From the NCBI RefSeq assembly GCF_025643595.1, contig NZ_CP102826.1, positions 1,240,001 through 1,304,000 on the forward strand: a stretch of 64,000 bases of DNA. Reading direction: 5' to 3'. Within the stretch, counting starts at the first letter, position 1. The number at the start of each line of letters is the position of its first letter. Below are positions 42,241 through 50,199 of this stretch, piece after piece. The DNA is from Saccharopolyspora rosea (GTDB lineage: Bacteria > Actinomycetota > Actinomycetes > Mycobacteriales > Pseudonocardiaceae). A model generated the notes under the pieces. The model ran no database searches. It was not told where the DNA came from and saw only the letters and a program-made list of their open reading frames with translations. A program made the translations under genes and the position numbers.

Positions 42241-43001
42241 TGCAGCTCGCCACCTTCACCCGCACCGAGCCCGTCGACCACCCGTTGGCCGAGCAGCTGC
42301 GGCAGGTCGTGCGTGACGCTGACCGGTTCGCCCCGCGCTCGTTGCAGATGGCCCTCGGACCCTCGGAAATCGGGCAGCCCTGCGCCCGGCGGCTGGCCTA
42401 CCGGCTGATGGACGAACGCCGGGTGAACACCGGCTCGGACCCGTGGGCCGCGATCGTCGGCACCGCCGTCCACGCCTGGCTCGCTGCCGCTTTCGAGGCC
42501 GTCAACGACCGGCTCGGCCGGATCCGCTACCTCGTCGAGAAGCGGGTGGAGATCCGCCCCGGCCTGACCGGATCATGCGACCTCTACGACGCCGACACCG
42601 CCACCGTCATCGACCACAAGGTGGTTGGACCCACTTCGATGAAGGAGTACAGGCGCAGCGGCCCGCCGCCCGCGTACCGGGTGCAGGCGCACCTGTACGG
42701 CGTCGGCTACACGCGGCTCGGGGTACCGGTGCGCGAGGTCGCGGTGGCGTTCTACCCCCGCAGCGGGCTGCTTTCCGGGCTGCATGTGTGGTCCGAGCCG
42801 TTCGACCCGGCCGTGGCCGAGCAGGCATTGCAGCGCCACGACCAGGTGTTGGAGGCCGCGTGCGCGCTGGACGTCGACCGCCATCCGGAGGGCTACCGGA
42901 AGCTGCCCACCGACCCGAGCCACGCCTGCAACTACTGCCCGTGGTTCAAACCCGGCCCGGACACCGGCGCCACCTGCCCCGGCCATATGGCCACCAACTA
43001 G
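42240..43001 (+). CDS. PD-(D/E)XK nuclease with Cas4/AddB-like cysteine cluster
   Basis: The 253-residue protein has the RecB-family nuclease core: GTAVHAWLAAAFE with H78, LTGSCDLYD with D114, VIDHK with D125 and K127, and RVQAHLYG with Q149. Four cysteines (C48, C230, C233, C246) are arranged one before and three after the core, as in Cas4 and AddB proteins that hold a 4Fe-4S cluster. It probably degrades or processes DNA ends during phage replication and recombination. The next gene encodes a companion protein followed by the primase-helicase. Its ATG overlaps the preceding stop (TGATG). Confidence 0.88.
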   Translation: MQLATFTRTEPVDHPLAEQLRQVVRDADRFAPRSLQMALGPSEIGQPCARRLAYRLMDERRVNTGSDPWAAIVGTAVHAWLAAAFEAVNDRLGRIRYLVEKRVEIRPGLTGSCDLYDADTATVIDHKVVGPTSMKEYRRSGPPPAYRVQAHLYGVGYTRLGVPVREVAVAFYPRSGLLSGLHVWSEPFDPAVAEQALQRHDQVLEAACALDVDRHPEGYRKLPTDPSHACNYCPWFKPGPDTGATCPGHMATN

Positions 43002-43050
43002 CCACCGTCCACATCAGATGGAAACCGCAGAAAGAACAGGAACAGCCCCC

Positions 43051-43620
43051 ATGGAACTGTCCGGATTCGCGCCCCGCGAGAACGTCACCGGTGACCGGCT
43101 GCCCGCCAAGGAAGCCGCCGAAAAGCCGCTGGTCGTCCTGGTGCGCGAGCACCGCACCGGCGTCAAGACCAAGTACAACAGCGACCCGAATCGGCCCGGC
43201 TACAAGCCCGACGGCGGCGAGGCTGTGATCCTCGACGTCGCCGACCTGACCACGAACTCGCTCTACATCGACGTCATGTGGATGAACGGCGCCGTCGTCG
43301 ACAACCTCGCCCCCTACCTCGGGCAGGCCGTGCCGATCAAGCTGGTGTGGACCGCCTCGGCCAAGGGCGGCAACTCCTACCTCACCGTCGAAGCCCTCAC
43401 CGGCGCCGAGCTGGAGAAGGCCGCCGCGTGGGCCAAGGCCAATCCCACCGCGTTCGACACCGAGCGGGCACAGCGGCAGGCAGGCGCCGCCTCGTTCACT
43501 CAGCCCGCCAGCCCGGCTGTGTCGCCGCAGACTTCGGTCGCCCCGGCGGACCCGAACGACCCCGCCGTGCAAGCCCTGCTCGCCCAGATCAACGGTGGGA
43601 CCACGCCGCCCGCGGCCTGA
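43051..43620 (+). CDS. Companion protein of the nuclease, possible ssDNA-binding protein
   Basis: The 189-residue protein has a beta-rich N-terminal domain: LVVLVREHRTGVKTKYN, EAVILDVADLTTNSLYIDVMWM and AVPIKLVWTASAKGGNSYLTV. An Ala/Pro/Gln-rich acidic tail follows. An OB-like beta domain followed by a disordered tail, placed between a RecB-like nuclease and a primase-helicase, suggests an ssDNA-binding or recombination accessory protein. This is inferred from layout, not from a known motif. ATG 43051 follows AGAACAGGAACAG. Confidence 0.65.
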   Translation: MELSGFAPRENVTGDRLPAKEAAEKPLVVLVREHRTGVKTKYNSDPNRPGYKPDGGEAVILDVADLTTNSLYIDVMWMNGAVVDNLAPYLGQAVPIKLVWTASAKGGNSYLTVEALTGAELEKAAAWAKANPTAFDTERAQRQAGAASFTQPASPAVSPQTSVAPADPNDPAVQALLAQINGGTTPPAA

Positions 43621-43711
43621 CCGAAGTTGCTGCGCACACCCCGGACCACGCCGCTGGGGTGTGCGCAGCGGCAACGACCACGCCCCACCAGCTCCCCGAG
43701 AGGCACCACCC

Positions 43712-46213
43712 ATGACTGCACCAGGTTGGCCCGTCCACCAGGCGGCCCTGCGGTGGCACGATGCAGGGGTCAGCGTCGTCCGCGTCGCCACCGACGGCAC
43801 CAAAGCACCCGACGGCGCATGGAAGCGCTACCAGTACGAACGGGCGCCCCGTGATGTCGTCGACGCCTGGTTCGCCACCGGACACCCCGGTCTCGGCGTC
43901 GTCTGCGGCGCCGTCTCGGGCGGTCTCGAACTCCTGGAGCTGGAGGGCCGCGCCGTCGGGGAACTCGGCGATGCGTTCATGCGCGCCCTCGACGACCACG
44001 GCCTGGCCGACCTCAAGCAGCAGTTGCTCACCGGCTACGCCGAAACCAGCCCCTCGGGCGGTATCCACTTGCTCTACCGCGTCGACGGTGGCGTGGGCGG
44101 CAACACCAAGCTCGCCCAGCGGTTGGCCCGCGACGATGAGCTGACCGACGACGAACGCCACCTGCTGGAGACGAAGGGCAAGCGCGCTCGCCGCGACCTC
44201 ATCGAGACCCGCGGTGAAGGCGGGTTCGTTGTCGTGGCCCCCTCGCACGGTCCAGTGCACTCCAGCGGACGCCCCTACCGGGTGCTGCGCGGCGGCCCCG
44301 CCACGATCCCCACCATCACCGCCGAGCAGCGCGACGCCCTGCACGCAGTGGCCACGCTGTTCGACGAGATCCCGGCCCCCGCGCCGATCCCGGACCCGGT
44401 CACCCTCGACCGCCCGGCCGCCGGGGCCACTGCGCCGGGAACCGACTTCAACGAACGCGGCAGCTGGGACGACATCCTCAGCCCAGCCGGGTGGGTCGCG
44501 GTACAGCGGCTTGGTGACCGCACGTTCTGGCGCCGCCCCGGCAAGCGCGTCGGAATCTCCGCGGTGACCGGTGGCGACCACGGTGACTACTTCTGGTGCT
44601 GGTCCACCTCAACCGAACTCCCGGCGGAGCAGGCCATGTCCAAGTGGCGCGTCTACGCCCTGATCGAGCACGGCGGCGACTTCCACGCCGCCGCGAAAGC
44701 ATTGAAGGCCAAGGGATTCGGGACGTCCGCGCCGGAGCCCACGCGCCCGGTGCTCGTCCCGCTGCCCACCTTGACGATGGGTGAGGGCGGCCCCGATCCG
44801 GTCGACGGCTCCACCGCCTTGCAGCTGCACGCCGTCCCGGCCCGAGCCACTGCGGCCACGACGCTCGCGCGTTCCGACGACGGCAACGCCCTAGCGCTCA
44901 TTGACACCTTCGGCGACCGGATCCGCTACTGCATCGAACGCAGCCGGTGGCTGCACTGGACGGGGCAGCGCTGGCAGTGGTGTGCCGCAGGAGACGGCGC
45001 GGTGCGCGAGTACGCCAAGCAGGTCGCCCGCGAGCTGCCCGAGGACGGCCAGGCCGACGTCCGCTGGAAGCAGCGCAGCCTCGGTGCGGCCGGCACCTCC
45101 GCGATGCTCACCCAGGCCGCCAGCGACCCGCGCATCACCGTCTCGATCGACCAGCTCGACGCCCACCCCCGCGAACTCAATACCCCCGGCGGAATCGTCG
45201 ACCTCACCACCGGCGAAATCCGCCCGCACGACCCCGCGTGCCTGCACACCCAGATCACCACCGTGGCCCCCGACTTCACCGCGGACCCCGGTCGGTGGCG
45301 CGAGTTCCTAGCCGACACCTTCGGCGACGACGCCGAGCTGATCGGCTACGTGCAACGCCTGCTCGGCTACTCCAGCTCAGGGGAGATCCGCGACCACATC
45401 CTGCCGTTCTGCTTCGGCTCCGGAGGCAACGGCAAGGGCGTACTGCTGGAAACCGCGCTCGGTGTGCTCGGCGACTACGCCACCACCGCCCCCAACAACT
45501 TCCTCATGGCCCAGACCTACTCCAGCCACGAAACTGAGATCGCCCGGCTGTCCGGCAAACGGATGGTCGTGTGCTCCGAGGTCAACGACGGCGACAAGTT
45601 CGACGAGGCCAAGGTCAAGCTGCTCACCGGCGGCGACACGCTGACCGCCCGGTACATGCGCATGGACCACTTCACGTTCCGACCCACCCACAAGCTGTTC
45701 CTGCTCGGCAACTCCCACCCCGACGTCGCATCCGGCGGCGGCCCATCGTTCTGGCGGCGCCTGCGGCTGCTGCCGTTCACCCGGACCGTGCCCGAGGAAC
45801 GTCGCGTCGACGACCTGCAAGGCATCCTCGCCCGCGACCACGGGCCCGCGATCCTCGCGTGGATCATCCGCGGTGCCGCCGACTACTACCGCGCCGGGCT
45901 CCGTACCCCCGAAACCGTGTTGGCCGCTACCGCGGACTACGCCGCCACCGAGGACAACCTGGCCCGGTTCGTCGACGAGGAATGCCACCTGGCGCCCGGC
46001 AACCCCGCCGTGAAGGTCAAGACCAAGGCGCTCCGCGAGCGGTACGTGCAGTGGTGCCGGCAAAACGACGAAACCGCGGTCAGCGCCAAACGGTTCGGCA
46101 TGGACCTGCGCAGCCGGTTCGGCGTGACCATGTCGAAGTCCCGCAACCCCCCGATGTACGAGGGGATCACCCTGCACGCCGACCCGAACCGCGAAGGCTG
46201 GCAGCCGGAATGA
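43712..46213 (+). CDS. Prophage DNA primase-polymerase/SF3 helicase
   Basis: The 833-residue protein joins two activities. Residues about 10-210 form a bifunctional primase-polymerase domain, with KAPDGAWKRYQ, GLGVVCGAVSGGLELLELEG and SGGIHLLYR. Residues about 400-540 match the D5 N-terminal region, with LNTPGGIVDLTTGEIRPHDP. Residues about 560-760 form the SF3/DUF5906 helicase, with Walker A GSGGNGKG at 569-576 and VVCSEVNDGDKFDE as the B region. A winged-helix-like C-terminus ends it. It should open and prime the phage origin. Repeated GGTAC motifs lie directly downstream. ATG 43712 follows GAGAGGCACC. Confidence 0.92.
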   Translation: MTAPGWPVHQAALRWHDAGVSVVRVATDGTKAPDGAWKRYQYERAPRDVVDAWFATGHPGLGVVCGAVSGGLELLELEGRAVGELGDAFMRALDDHGLADLKQQLLTGYAETSPSGGIHLLYRVDGGVGGNTKLAQRLARDDELTDDERHLLETKGKRARRDLIETRGEGGFVVVAPSHGPVHSSGRPYRVLRGGPATIPTITAEQRDALHAVATLFDEIPAPAPIPDPVTLDRPAAGATAPGTDFNERGSWDDILSPAGWVAVQRLGDRTFWRRPGKRVGISAVTGGDHGDYFWCWSTSTELPAEQAMSKWRVYALIEHGGDFHAAAKALKAKGFGTSAPEPTRPVLVPLPTLTMGEGGPDPVDGSTALQLHAVPARATAATTLARSDDGNALALIDTFGDRIRYCIERSRWLHWTGQRWQWCAAGDGAVREYAKQVARELPEDGQADVRWKQRSLGAAGTSAMLTQAASDPRITVSIDQLDAHPRELNTPGGIVDLTTGEIRPHDPACLHTQITTVAPDFTADPGRWREFLADTFGDDAELIGYVQRLLGYSSSGEIRDHILPFCFGSGGNGKGVLLETALGVLGDYATTAPNNFLMAQTYSSHETEIARLSGKRMVVCSEVNDGDKFDEAKVKLLTGGDTLTARYMRMDHFTFRPTHKLFLLGNSHPDVASGGGPSFWRRLRLLPFTRTVPEERRVDDLQGILARDHGPAILAWIIRGAADYYRAGLRTPETVLAATADYAATEDNLARFVDEECHLAPGNPAVKVKTKALRERYVQWCRQNDETAVSAKRFGMDLRSRFGVTMSKSRNPPMYEGITLHADPNREGWQPE

Positions 46214-46956
46214 ACGTCGCCAGTCCGAGCAGCGCGTTGGTACCGATCAGCAACGTTGGTACAGGTTTGGTACCGATCGCAACCGTGAACAGTACCAGTC
46301 CTGACCTGCGTAAACAGGGTGATTGGTACCGATTGGTGCAGGTTTACAGCACTGAAACCACACGCGCACACGCATACGCGCTATTTCGGCTCACAACTAG
46401 GAAAGTTCGTCCCAATCAGTACCAACATCGCGGTTTTCCCAGCTCAACGCTGGTGTCGATCGATACCAGCGATCAGTACCACCCAGACCCGAAGACCTGG
46501 AGCGACACCGTGCAGCACTTCATCACCACCCCACCGATGTGCGCTCCGTGTCCCCGCTGCGGACGCCTCGAACTCACCGGACACGCCGAAGGATTGTCCT
46601 ACCGTGCCGACCCCGTCCCGCTGACCGCGCACGCCGAACTCGCCGCGCGCATCGCCGGGCGCCGCACCTACGCCCTCATCGCCGGACAACTCGCCTACCG
46701 CAACCCCAGCCGCATCGCAGGCGACCACCGCGGCCGACCCCCGGTGTTCGCCGATCACCGCTGCCAGCAACCGCCCGCACCCGGGCACATCGACACCGCC
46801 CACCTCACCGCCACCACCCGGCTCATCACCAAGGCCAGCCCGACGCCGGACCGGCCACCGCCGGTCGACGACATCGAATTCGACGCCCTCGCGCTCTTCA
46901 CCCGCGAACTCGGCGCCACCGCCATCGACCGCACCGCCGAAAAAGCCCCGTTCTGA
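46210..46956 (+). CDS. Prophage protein with iteron-encoded N-terminus and zinc-ribbon-like motif
   Basis: The open frame of 248 residues starts with ATG overlapping the helicase stop (ATGA). The first about 90 residues are encoded by the GGTAC repeat field and are of low complexity (LVPISNVGTGLVPIATV). The part from ATG 46537 on is protein-like. CAPCPRCGRLELTGHAEGL looks like half a zinc ribbon, DHRCQQ comes later, and ITKASPTPDR precedes an acidic C-terminus. The gene may in truth start at 46537. The function is unknown. It is well placed to act with the helicase or the origin. Confidence 0.6.
   Translation: MNVASPSSALVPISNVGTGLVPIATVNSTSPDLRKQGDWYRLVQVYSTETTRAHAYALFRLTTRKVRPNQYQHRGFPSSTLVSIDTSDQYHPDPKTWSDTVQHFITTPPMCAPCPRCGRLELTGHAEGLSYRADPVPLTAHAELAARIAGRRTYALIAGQLAYRNPSRIAGDHRGRPPVFADHRCQQPPAPGHIDTAHLTATTRLITKASPTPDRPPPVDDIEFDALALFTRELGATAIDRTAEKAPF
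46237..46483. repeat. GGTAC iteron field downstream of the replication helicase
   Basis: Seven copies of a TTGGTAC[C/T]GAT-like motif lie in about 250 bp. Direct copies are near 46237, 46255, 46266 and 46322, and inverted copies are near 46290, 46414 and 46471. Three direct copies read TTGGTACCGAT exactly. The field also contains copy 2 of the 20-bp CTGACCTGCG repeat. Clusters of this kind next to a replication initiator are typical of iteron origins. Regulation of the downstream gene is the alternative. Confidence 0.55.
46301..46320 (+). repeat. Copy 2 of the 20-bp repeat, inside the iteron field
   Basis: CTGACCTGCGTAAACAGGGT matches 37943-37962 at 19 of 20 positions. The two copies are in the same direction and 8.3 kb apart; the first 13 bases recur at 48336-48348. 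Confidence 0.5.
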
Positions 46957-46967
46957 AGGAGACCGAC

Positions 46968-47193
46968 ATGTCGGCACGCGAGCCCGACACCTTCGACCCC
47001 CTACGACTTCGACGACCAGCCCACCGCACCCGCAAAGGAAGAACCCGACTGCGGCGACTGCTACGACACCGGCTGCCGCAACCGCAACCCGACCCGGCCC
47101 CAGTTCCACATCGACAACCTGCGCTGGAAGCTCAGCCGCCTCTACCACCGCCTGTTCCGCCGCGGCCAGCTGCACGACGAACCACTGTTCTGA
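46968..47193 (+). pseudogene. Small prophage gene broken by a +1 frameshift in a C run
   Basis: ATG 46968 stands 10 bases after AAGGAG and opens MSAREPDTFDP. After the C5 run at 46997-47001 the reading that makes sense moves by one base. It gives YDFDDQPTAPAKEEP, CGDCYDTGC, FHIDNLRWKLSRLYHRLFRRG and a proper stop at 47191-47193. In the ATG frame the sequence turns into Arg/Pro-rich nonsense. The second frame has no start of its own. The product would be about 74 residues with a CxxCxxxxC metal-like motif. A sequencing error, a true mutation, or programmed slippage are all possible. Confidence 0.6.
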
Positions 47194-47237
47194 CCGCTCC
47201 AACCGAAACCAGTGCACAGCCAGCGAAAGGCTCGCCC

Positions 47238-47678
47238 GTGACCACTGCCCGCAAACGCACCCGCAGCTCGGCGCGCGCCGCCGGCACCCGCTTCGAACGG
47301 AAGGTGGCCGACTACCTCGCCACCCACGTCGATGACCGGATCGACCGCCGTCCGAAGACCGGCGCGAAGGACCGCGGCGACATCGGCGGCGTCCGCCTGT
47401 CCCCGGCGCTTCGCGCTGGCCGCGTCGTCATCGAATGCAAGGACAGCGCCCGCCTACAGCTTGCCGGCTGGGCCGCCGAAGCCGAGACCGAGCGCGGCAA
47501 CGACGACGCCGTGGCCGCCCTGATCGTCCACAAGCGACACGGCGTCGCCGACCCCGGACAGCAGTTGGTGACCTGCACCATCGACGACCTGGTCGCCCTG
47601 CTCACCGGTCAACGCCCTAGCCTGAATCAGGGCGTGGCCGAGCGGCATGTCACAAATGTCGAGGAGACCGCCGCATGA
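47238..47678 (+). CDS. Holliday-junction-resolvase-like nuclease (PD-(D/E)XK)
   Basis: The 146-residue basic protein has GTRFERKVADYLATHVDDRI at the start, GAKDRGDIGGVRL with the metal-binding Asp, and VVIECKDSARLQ with the E-x-K pair. These are the core of small endonuclease folds such as archaeal Hjc and related phage resolvases. It likely resolves branched DNA in late replication. GTG 47238 is chosen because the frame upstream is the Arg/Pro-rich shadow of the preceding broken gene. Its stop overlaps the ATG of the WhiB gene. Confidence 0.8.
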   Translation: MTTARKRTRSSARAAGTRFERKVADYLATHVDDRIDRRPKTGAKDRGDIGGVRLSPALRAGRVVIECKDSARLQLAGWAAEAETERGNDDAVAALIVHKRHGVADPGQQLVTCTIDDLVALLTGQRPSLNQGVAERHVTNVEETAA

Positions 47679-48067
47679 CGTGCCAACTGCCGCGCTGGCG
47701 AACCCGTGCAGCGTGCCAAGAGCACACTGAACTTGACTTCATCGAGCCTGACGCGATGGAAGCCGATCATTGCCGGGCTGTGTGCGCCGGATGTCCTGTA
47801 CGGCAGCACTGCCTTGCTGACGCACTAGCGAACCGGGAGCCGTGGGGCATCTGGGGAGGGCTCGACACCCACGAACGTGCCACCCTCGCTATACGGTCAC
47901 AGCAGTGCAGCCCCAAGGTTCTCCCAGCGCACGGGACGAACAGCCGGTACGCCAAACACGGCTGCCGCTGCATCCCATGCCGGACGGTCCACTCTGCGTT
48001 CGAACGTGCGCGGCGAGCCCGTCATCAACAGCAACAGGATAAGCCGCAGGTCACGAGCGTTCCTTAA
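47675..48067 (+). CDS. Phage-encoded WhiB-family regulator
   Basis: The 130-residue protein has the WhiB cluster: C14, then C37, C40 and C46 in VCAGCPVRQHC, followed by the GIWGG turn at residues 58-62. These hold a 4Fe-4S cluster in WhiB proteins, which act by contacting the principal sigma factor. A C-terminal extension, RYAKHGCRCIPCRTVHSAFE, adds a CxCxxC knot and a basic helix often seen in phage small proteins. Phage WhiB proteins can alter host WhiB control, as shown for mycobacteriophage TM4. Its ATG overlaps the nuclease stop. Confidence 0.9.
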   Translation: MTCQLPRWRTRAACQEHTELDFIEPDAMEADHCRAVCAGCPVRQHCLADALANREPWGIWGGLDTHERATLAIRSQQCSPKVLPAHGTNSRYAKHGCRCIPCRTVHSAFERARRARHQQQQDKPQVTSVP

Positions 48068-48149
48068 TGCTGTATTGCTGGTTTGCTGGCAAAACCGTAT
48101 AGTTGAGACGCGACGCTTTTGGCTCTGGAGAGTCAATAAGTGCAGGAAG

Positions 48150-48229
48150 AGGCCGCGCGGTCCCTCGCCAAAGGTTACGCGCGGCCTCGCGGGATAGGAG
48201 TCCTGGCGGTGATGGCCGTCAGGACTCCT
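48150..48229. terminator. Two adjacent strong hairpins, terminator or small RNA
   Basis: The first stem is AGGCCGCGCG (48150-48159) with CGCGCGGCCT (48178-48187). The second is AGGAGTCCTG (48196-48205) with CAGGACTCCT (48220-48229). Both are perfect 10-bp stems. They lie in the AT-richer 400-bp gap (48068-48469) after the WhiB gene, which otherwise shows no sure rightward gene. They may end the early transcript, or be part of a structured RNA. Confidence 0.5.
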
Positions 48230-48552
48230 GCTGGCCGCTCATCCATGGGTGCGCGCCTCCAGGATGCGCAGCCATTGCTCATGAGCGCGGTCAAGATATC
48301 ATTTACCAGAGCATCGATCGAGCTCAGCGTGACCGCTGACCTGCGTAATTGCTCCACATCATGGAGATAATGCGTTGCTCGTAGAGCTAGATCCTCCTGG
48401 TCACCGGCGACGTATCCGAATGGGCGTCGCCAAGTCCGCCCTGCATTTATGTGCCGTAATTCACAATCGATGGTGACACTGGTACGCGAACCTTGGCGTG
48501 TGTCCACAAGCCTGTTCACGACGTCGTGCCTCGTCAATCGCTGCACCCGCAC
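48175..48552 (-). CDS. Possible leftward gene, unknown
   Basis: A 125-codon leftward frame crosses the gap between the WhiB gene and the next rightward gene. Its middle looks protein-like (SVTIDCELRHINAG, GYVAGDQEDLALRATHYLHD, LVNDILTALMSNGC) and the region is AT-richer than its surroundings, as in other reversed cargo genes of this prophage. Against it stand the missing ribosome binding site, overlap with the start of the rightward gene, and the hairpins inside its 3' end. It is listed as uncertain. Confidence 0.3.
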   Translation of the reverse strand: MRVQRLTRHDVVNRLVDTRQGSRTSVTIDCELRHINAGRTWRRPFGYVAGDQEDLALRATHYLHDVEQLRRSAVTLSSIDALVNDILTALMSNGCASWRRAPMDERPAGVLTAITARTPIPRGRA

Positions 48553-49153
48553 CGCGGAGTACGGCCGCTACTGCTGCGGCGCCTGTGCCGAAACCATGCG
48601 CCGCTGGCTCCGCGACATCGAAGACCATGCCGCCACCCTGGACGCCACACCCAGCCGCGGCGGAAAAAACGGTCGGCGCATCCCGGGCTACGGCTCCCGG
48701 CCCCCAGCACGGCTCGACGTGATCGCCGCCCGCGACCCCCGCACGGTCTCCCACGCCATCGGGCCCGACGACGTCGACGGCGACGTGCGCTCCATCCTCG
48801 GCACCCTCACCGGCCTGGCTCGGTGGATCGCCGAGGAAGCCGACGACCTGCGCCCCACCCACACCCCCACCATCACCAGCGAAGCGACCTACCTGCGCGG
48901 CCGCATCGACTGGGCCAGCACACAACCCTGGATCGACGAACTCGCCGACGACCTCCGCGACCTCCACCACCAGGTCGCCAGCCTCGCCGGAACCACCGTG
49001 AGCCCGGTCGCACCGTGCCCGGACTGCGACGGACCACTGTGGCCGGTCGGCGACGACACCACCGGCGTCCGTTGTGGCCATTGCGGCACGGCCCACGATG
49101 GGCTCGATCTGCTGCGCATCGGTGTCCGTGTCGTTAGAAGGCAAGCACCATGA
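48470..49153 (+). CDS. Prophage protein with two cysteine knots, unknown function
   Basis: The frame gives 227 residues from ATG 48470; GTG 48500 (218 residues with one extra) is also possible, and neither has a good ribosome binding site. An N-terminal cysteine-rich part (CLVNRCTRTAEYGRYCCGAC) is followed by a long helical middle (VRSILGTLTGLARWIAEEAD). A C-terminal zinc ribbon ends it, with CPDCDGPLWPVGDD and VRCGHCGTAH. This pattern of a small zinc knot, helices and a ribbon occurs in unnamed actinophage proteins before the terminase genes. The function is unknown. Confidence 0.7.
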   Translation: MVTLVREPWRVSTSLFTTSCLVNRCTRTAEYGRYCCGACAETMRRWLRDIEDHAATLDATPSRGGKNGRRIPGYGSRPPARLDVIAARDPRTVSHAIGPDDVDGDVRSILGTLTGLARWIAEEADDLRPTHTPTITSEATYLRGRIDWASTQPWIDELADDLRDLHHQVASLAGTTVSPVAPCPDCDGPLWPVGDDTTGVRCGHCGTAHDGLDLLRIGVRVVRRQAP

Positions 49154-49159
49154 CGTGCC

Positions 49160-49348
49160 ATGCAGATCACCCGCGAGGAAGCCATCAAGGCCGCAGGAGA
49201 AGTGCTCGCCCGCGCCCGTGCCGAGCGCGATGCATTGCCACCTCGGCAGGCCGCCGAACGCGCCCACTACCGCGGCGGACCACCGATCGAAGAGATCGAG
49301 CGCCAGATCCGCGAAATGCGCGGTCTACCTCCGCTTGACCTGGACTAA
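49160..49348 (+). CDS. Small helical prophage protein
   Basis: The 62-residue protein is almost entirely helical: TREEAIKAAGEVLARARAER, then PIEEIERQIREMRGLPPL. It starts at ATG 49160, 6 bases after the previous stop. It lacks any motif of known function. Small proteins of this kind are common near the end of phage early operons. Confidence 0.6.
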   Translation: MQITREEAIKAAGEVLARARAERDALPPRQAAERAHYRGGPPIEEIERQIREMRGLPPLDLD

Positions 49349-49391
49349 TCGCCGTGATGATGACACAGGACAAGGACACCGGAAGCATCCA

Positions 49392-49616
49392 ATGAACCAT
49401 CGCCCGCCGATCGTCCGCTACCGCGACGGCCGCGCCCTGGTCGACCGCATCACCCTGGCGAAGCTGTCCGGCCGCAGTGCCCGCACTATCCGCGAACACT
49501 GCCCGGTGGTCGACCGCGACGGAATCCGGCCGCTCTATGACGCCCAGCAGTGCGCCGTGATTCTCGCCGCGATTCCCCAGCGAAACAGGCGCGGCGAGTT
49601 GCGACAGGCTGCGTGA
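49392..49616 (+). CDS. Small DNA-binding-like prophage protein (MerR-like HTH)
   Basis: The 74-residue protein has VDRITLAKLSGRSARTIREHCPV as a likely helix-turn-helix with the second helix SARTIREH, followed by RPLYDAQQCAVIL. This is the layout of excisionase or MerR-type small HTH proteins of prophages. ATG 49392 follows GGACACCGGAAGC. It is the last rightward gene before a terminator and could regulate late genes or excision. Confidence 0.65.
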   Translation: MNHRPPIVRYRDGRALVDRITLAKLSGRSARTIREHCPVVDRDGIRPLYDAQQCAVILAAIPQRNRRGELRQAA

Positions 49617-49655
49617 TTGTGCTTATGTCAGGTTTCAGGAGGGAGAAGTGTGCCC

Positions 49656-49693
49656 AAAGTACCCCGGACCGCCGAAGCGGACCAGGGTACTTT
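49656..49693. terminator. Bidirectional terminator at the end of the early operon
   Basis: AAAGTACCC (49656-49664) pairs with GGGTACTTT (49685-49693), and the T run on each strand makes it usable in both directions. Its right end abuts the stop codon of the leftward gene. Confidence 0.7.
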
Positions 49694-50199
49694 CATGACC
49701 GGCGCTTGCGTCTGATCTCCGTCAGAACCCCGTTGAGATCGCGACGCCATCGGCGGTTATCACCATCAGTGAAGGTGATCGCCCGAGGAGCCGACGACCG
49801 GAACCGCAAGGGCGTCCATTCCTCTGCCTCTGCGGTCCCACGTACTCGATCCCGCCGGGCTAGTGCGTCGCGAATCGCGTCTCGCAGCAGGTTCTCCGCA
49901 TTGGTCCCAAGCAGCGGGCGAGCATCGATCGGCTGCGGAGCAGGCGGCCAGCAACCGCGCTCGGCGCGCTCGCTCCGGCCATCGAACTCGACGGAAACAG
50001 CCCAGATCGGCAGGCCGCTGGTGTTGACATACCTTGGGCCGTCGTCCTCTAACCAGATCGCCACCTTGGCCGCGTGCTGCTCGCGATCACGCTGCCGCGC
50101 CATCCGGTACTGACGCCAAGCGATCATCGCGGCTATAACCGAAATTAGGACAGCGACCCACGGGGCCACATCCTTGACAGAGCTGAACCACTCGATCAC
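49693..50199 (-). CDS. Membrane-anchored prophage cargo protein
   Basis: The 168-residue protein has one N-terminal membrane helix (WVAVLISVIAAMIAWRQYR, about residues 13-31). A soluble part follows with AAKVAIWLEDDGPRYVNTSGLPIWAVSVEF, read as adjoining strands, and a basic C-terminus. It is translated leftward, coupled to the lipoprotein gene by a GTGA overlap, and against the direction of the phage early and late genes. Expression in the lysogen and a role in superinfection exclusion or host-surface change is a common pattern for such pairs; this is inference. Confidence 0.7.
   Translation of the reverse strand: MIEWFSSVKDVAPWVAVLISVIAAMIAWRQYRMARQRDREQHAAKVAIWLEDDGPRYVNTSGLPIWAVSVEFDGRSERAERGCWPPAPQPIDARPLLGTNAENLLRDAIRDALARRDRVRGTAEAEEWTPLRFRSSAPRAITFTDGDNRRWRRDLNGVLTEIRRKRRS

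Noticed and set aside
42240-43001. A true Cas4 of an adaptation module
   Set aside because: No cas1 or cas2 is present, and the gene lies in the replication block of the prophage next to a primase-helicase.
46237-46483. CRISPR array at the GGTAC repeats
   Set aside because: The repeats are about 11 bp, irregularly spaced and in both orientations, and no cas gene is near. The Cas4-like nuclease at 42240 belongs to phage recombination genes.
46968-47678. A single rightward gene from ATG 46968 through the nuclease
   Set aside because: The middle part is Arg/Pro-rich out-of-frame reading. The nuclease has its own GTG and the small gene has its own stop in another frame.
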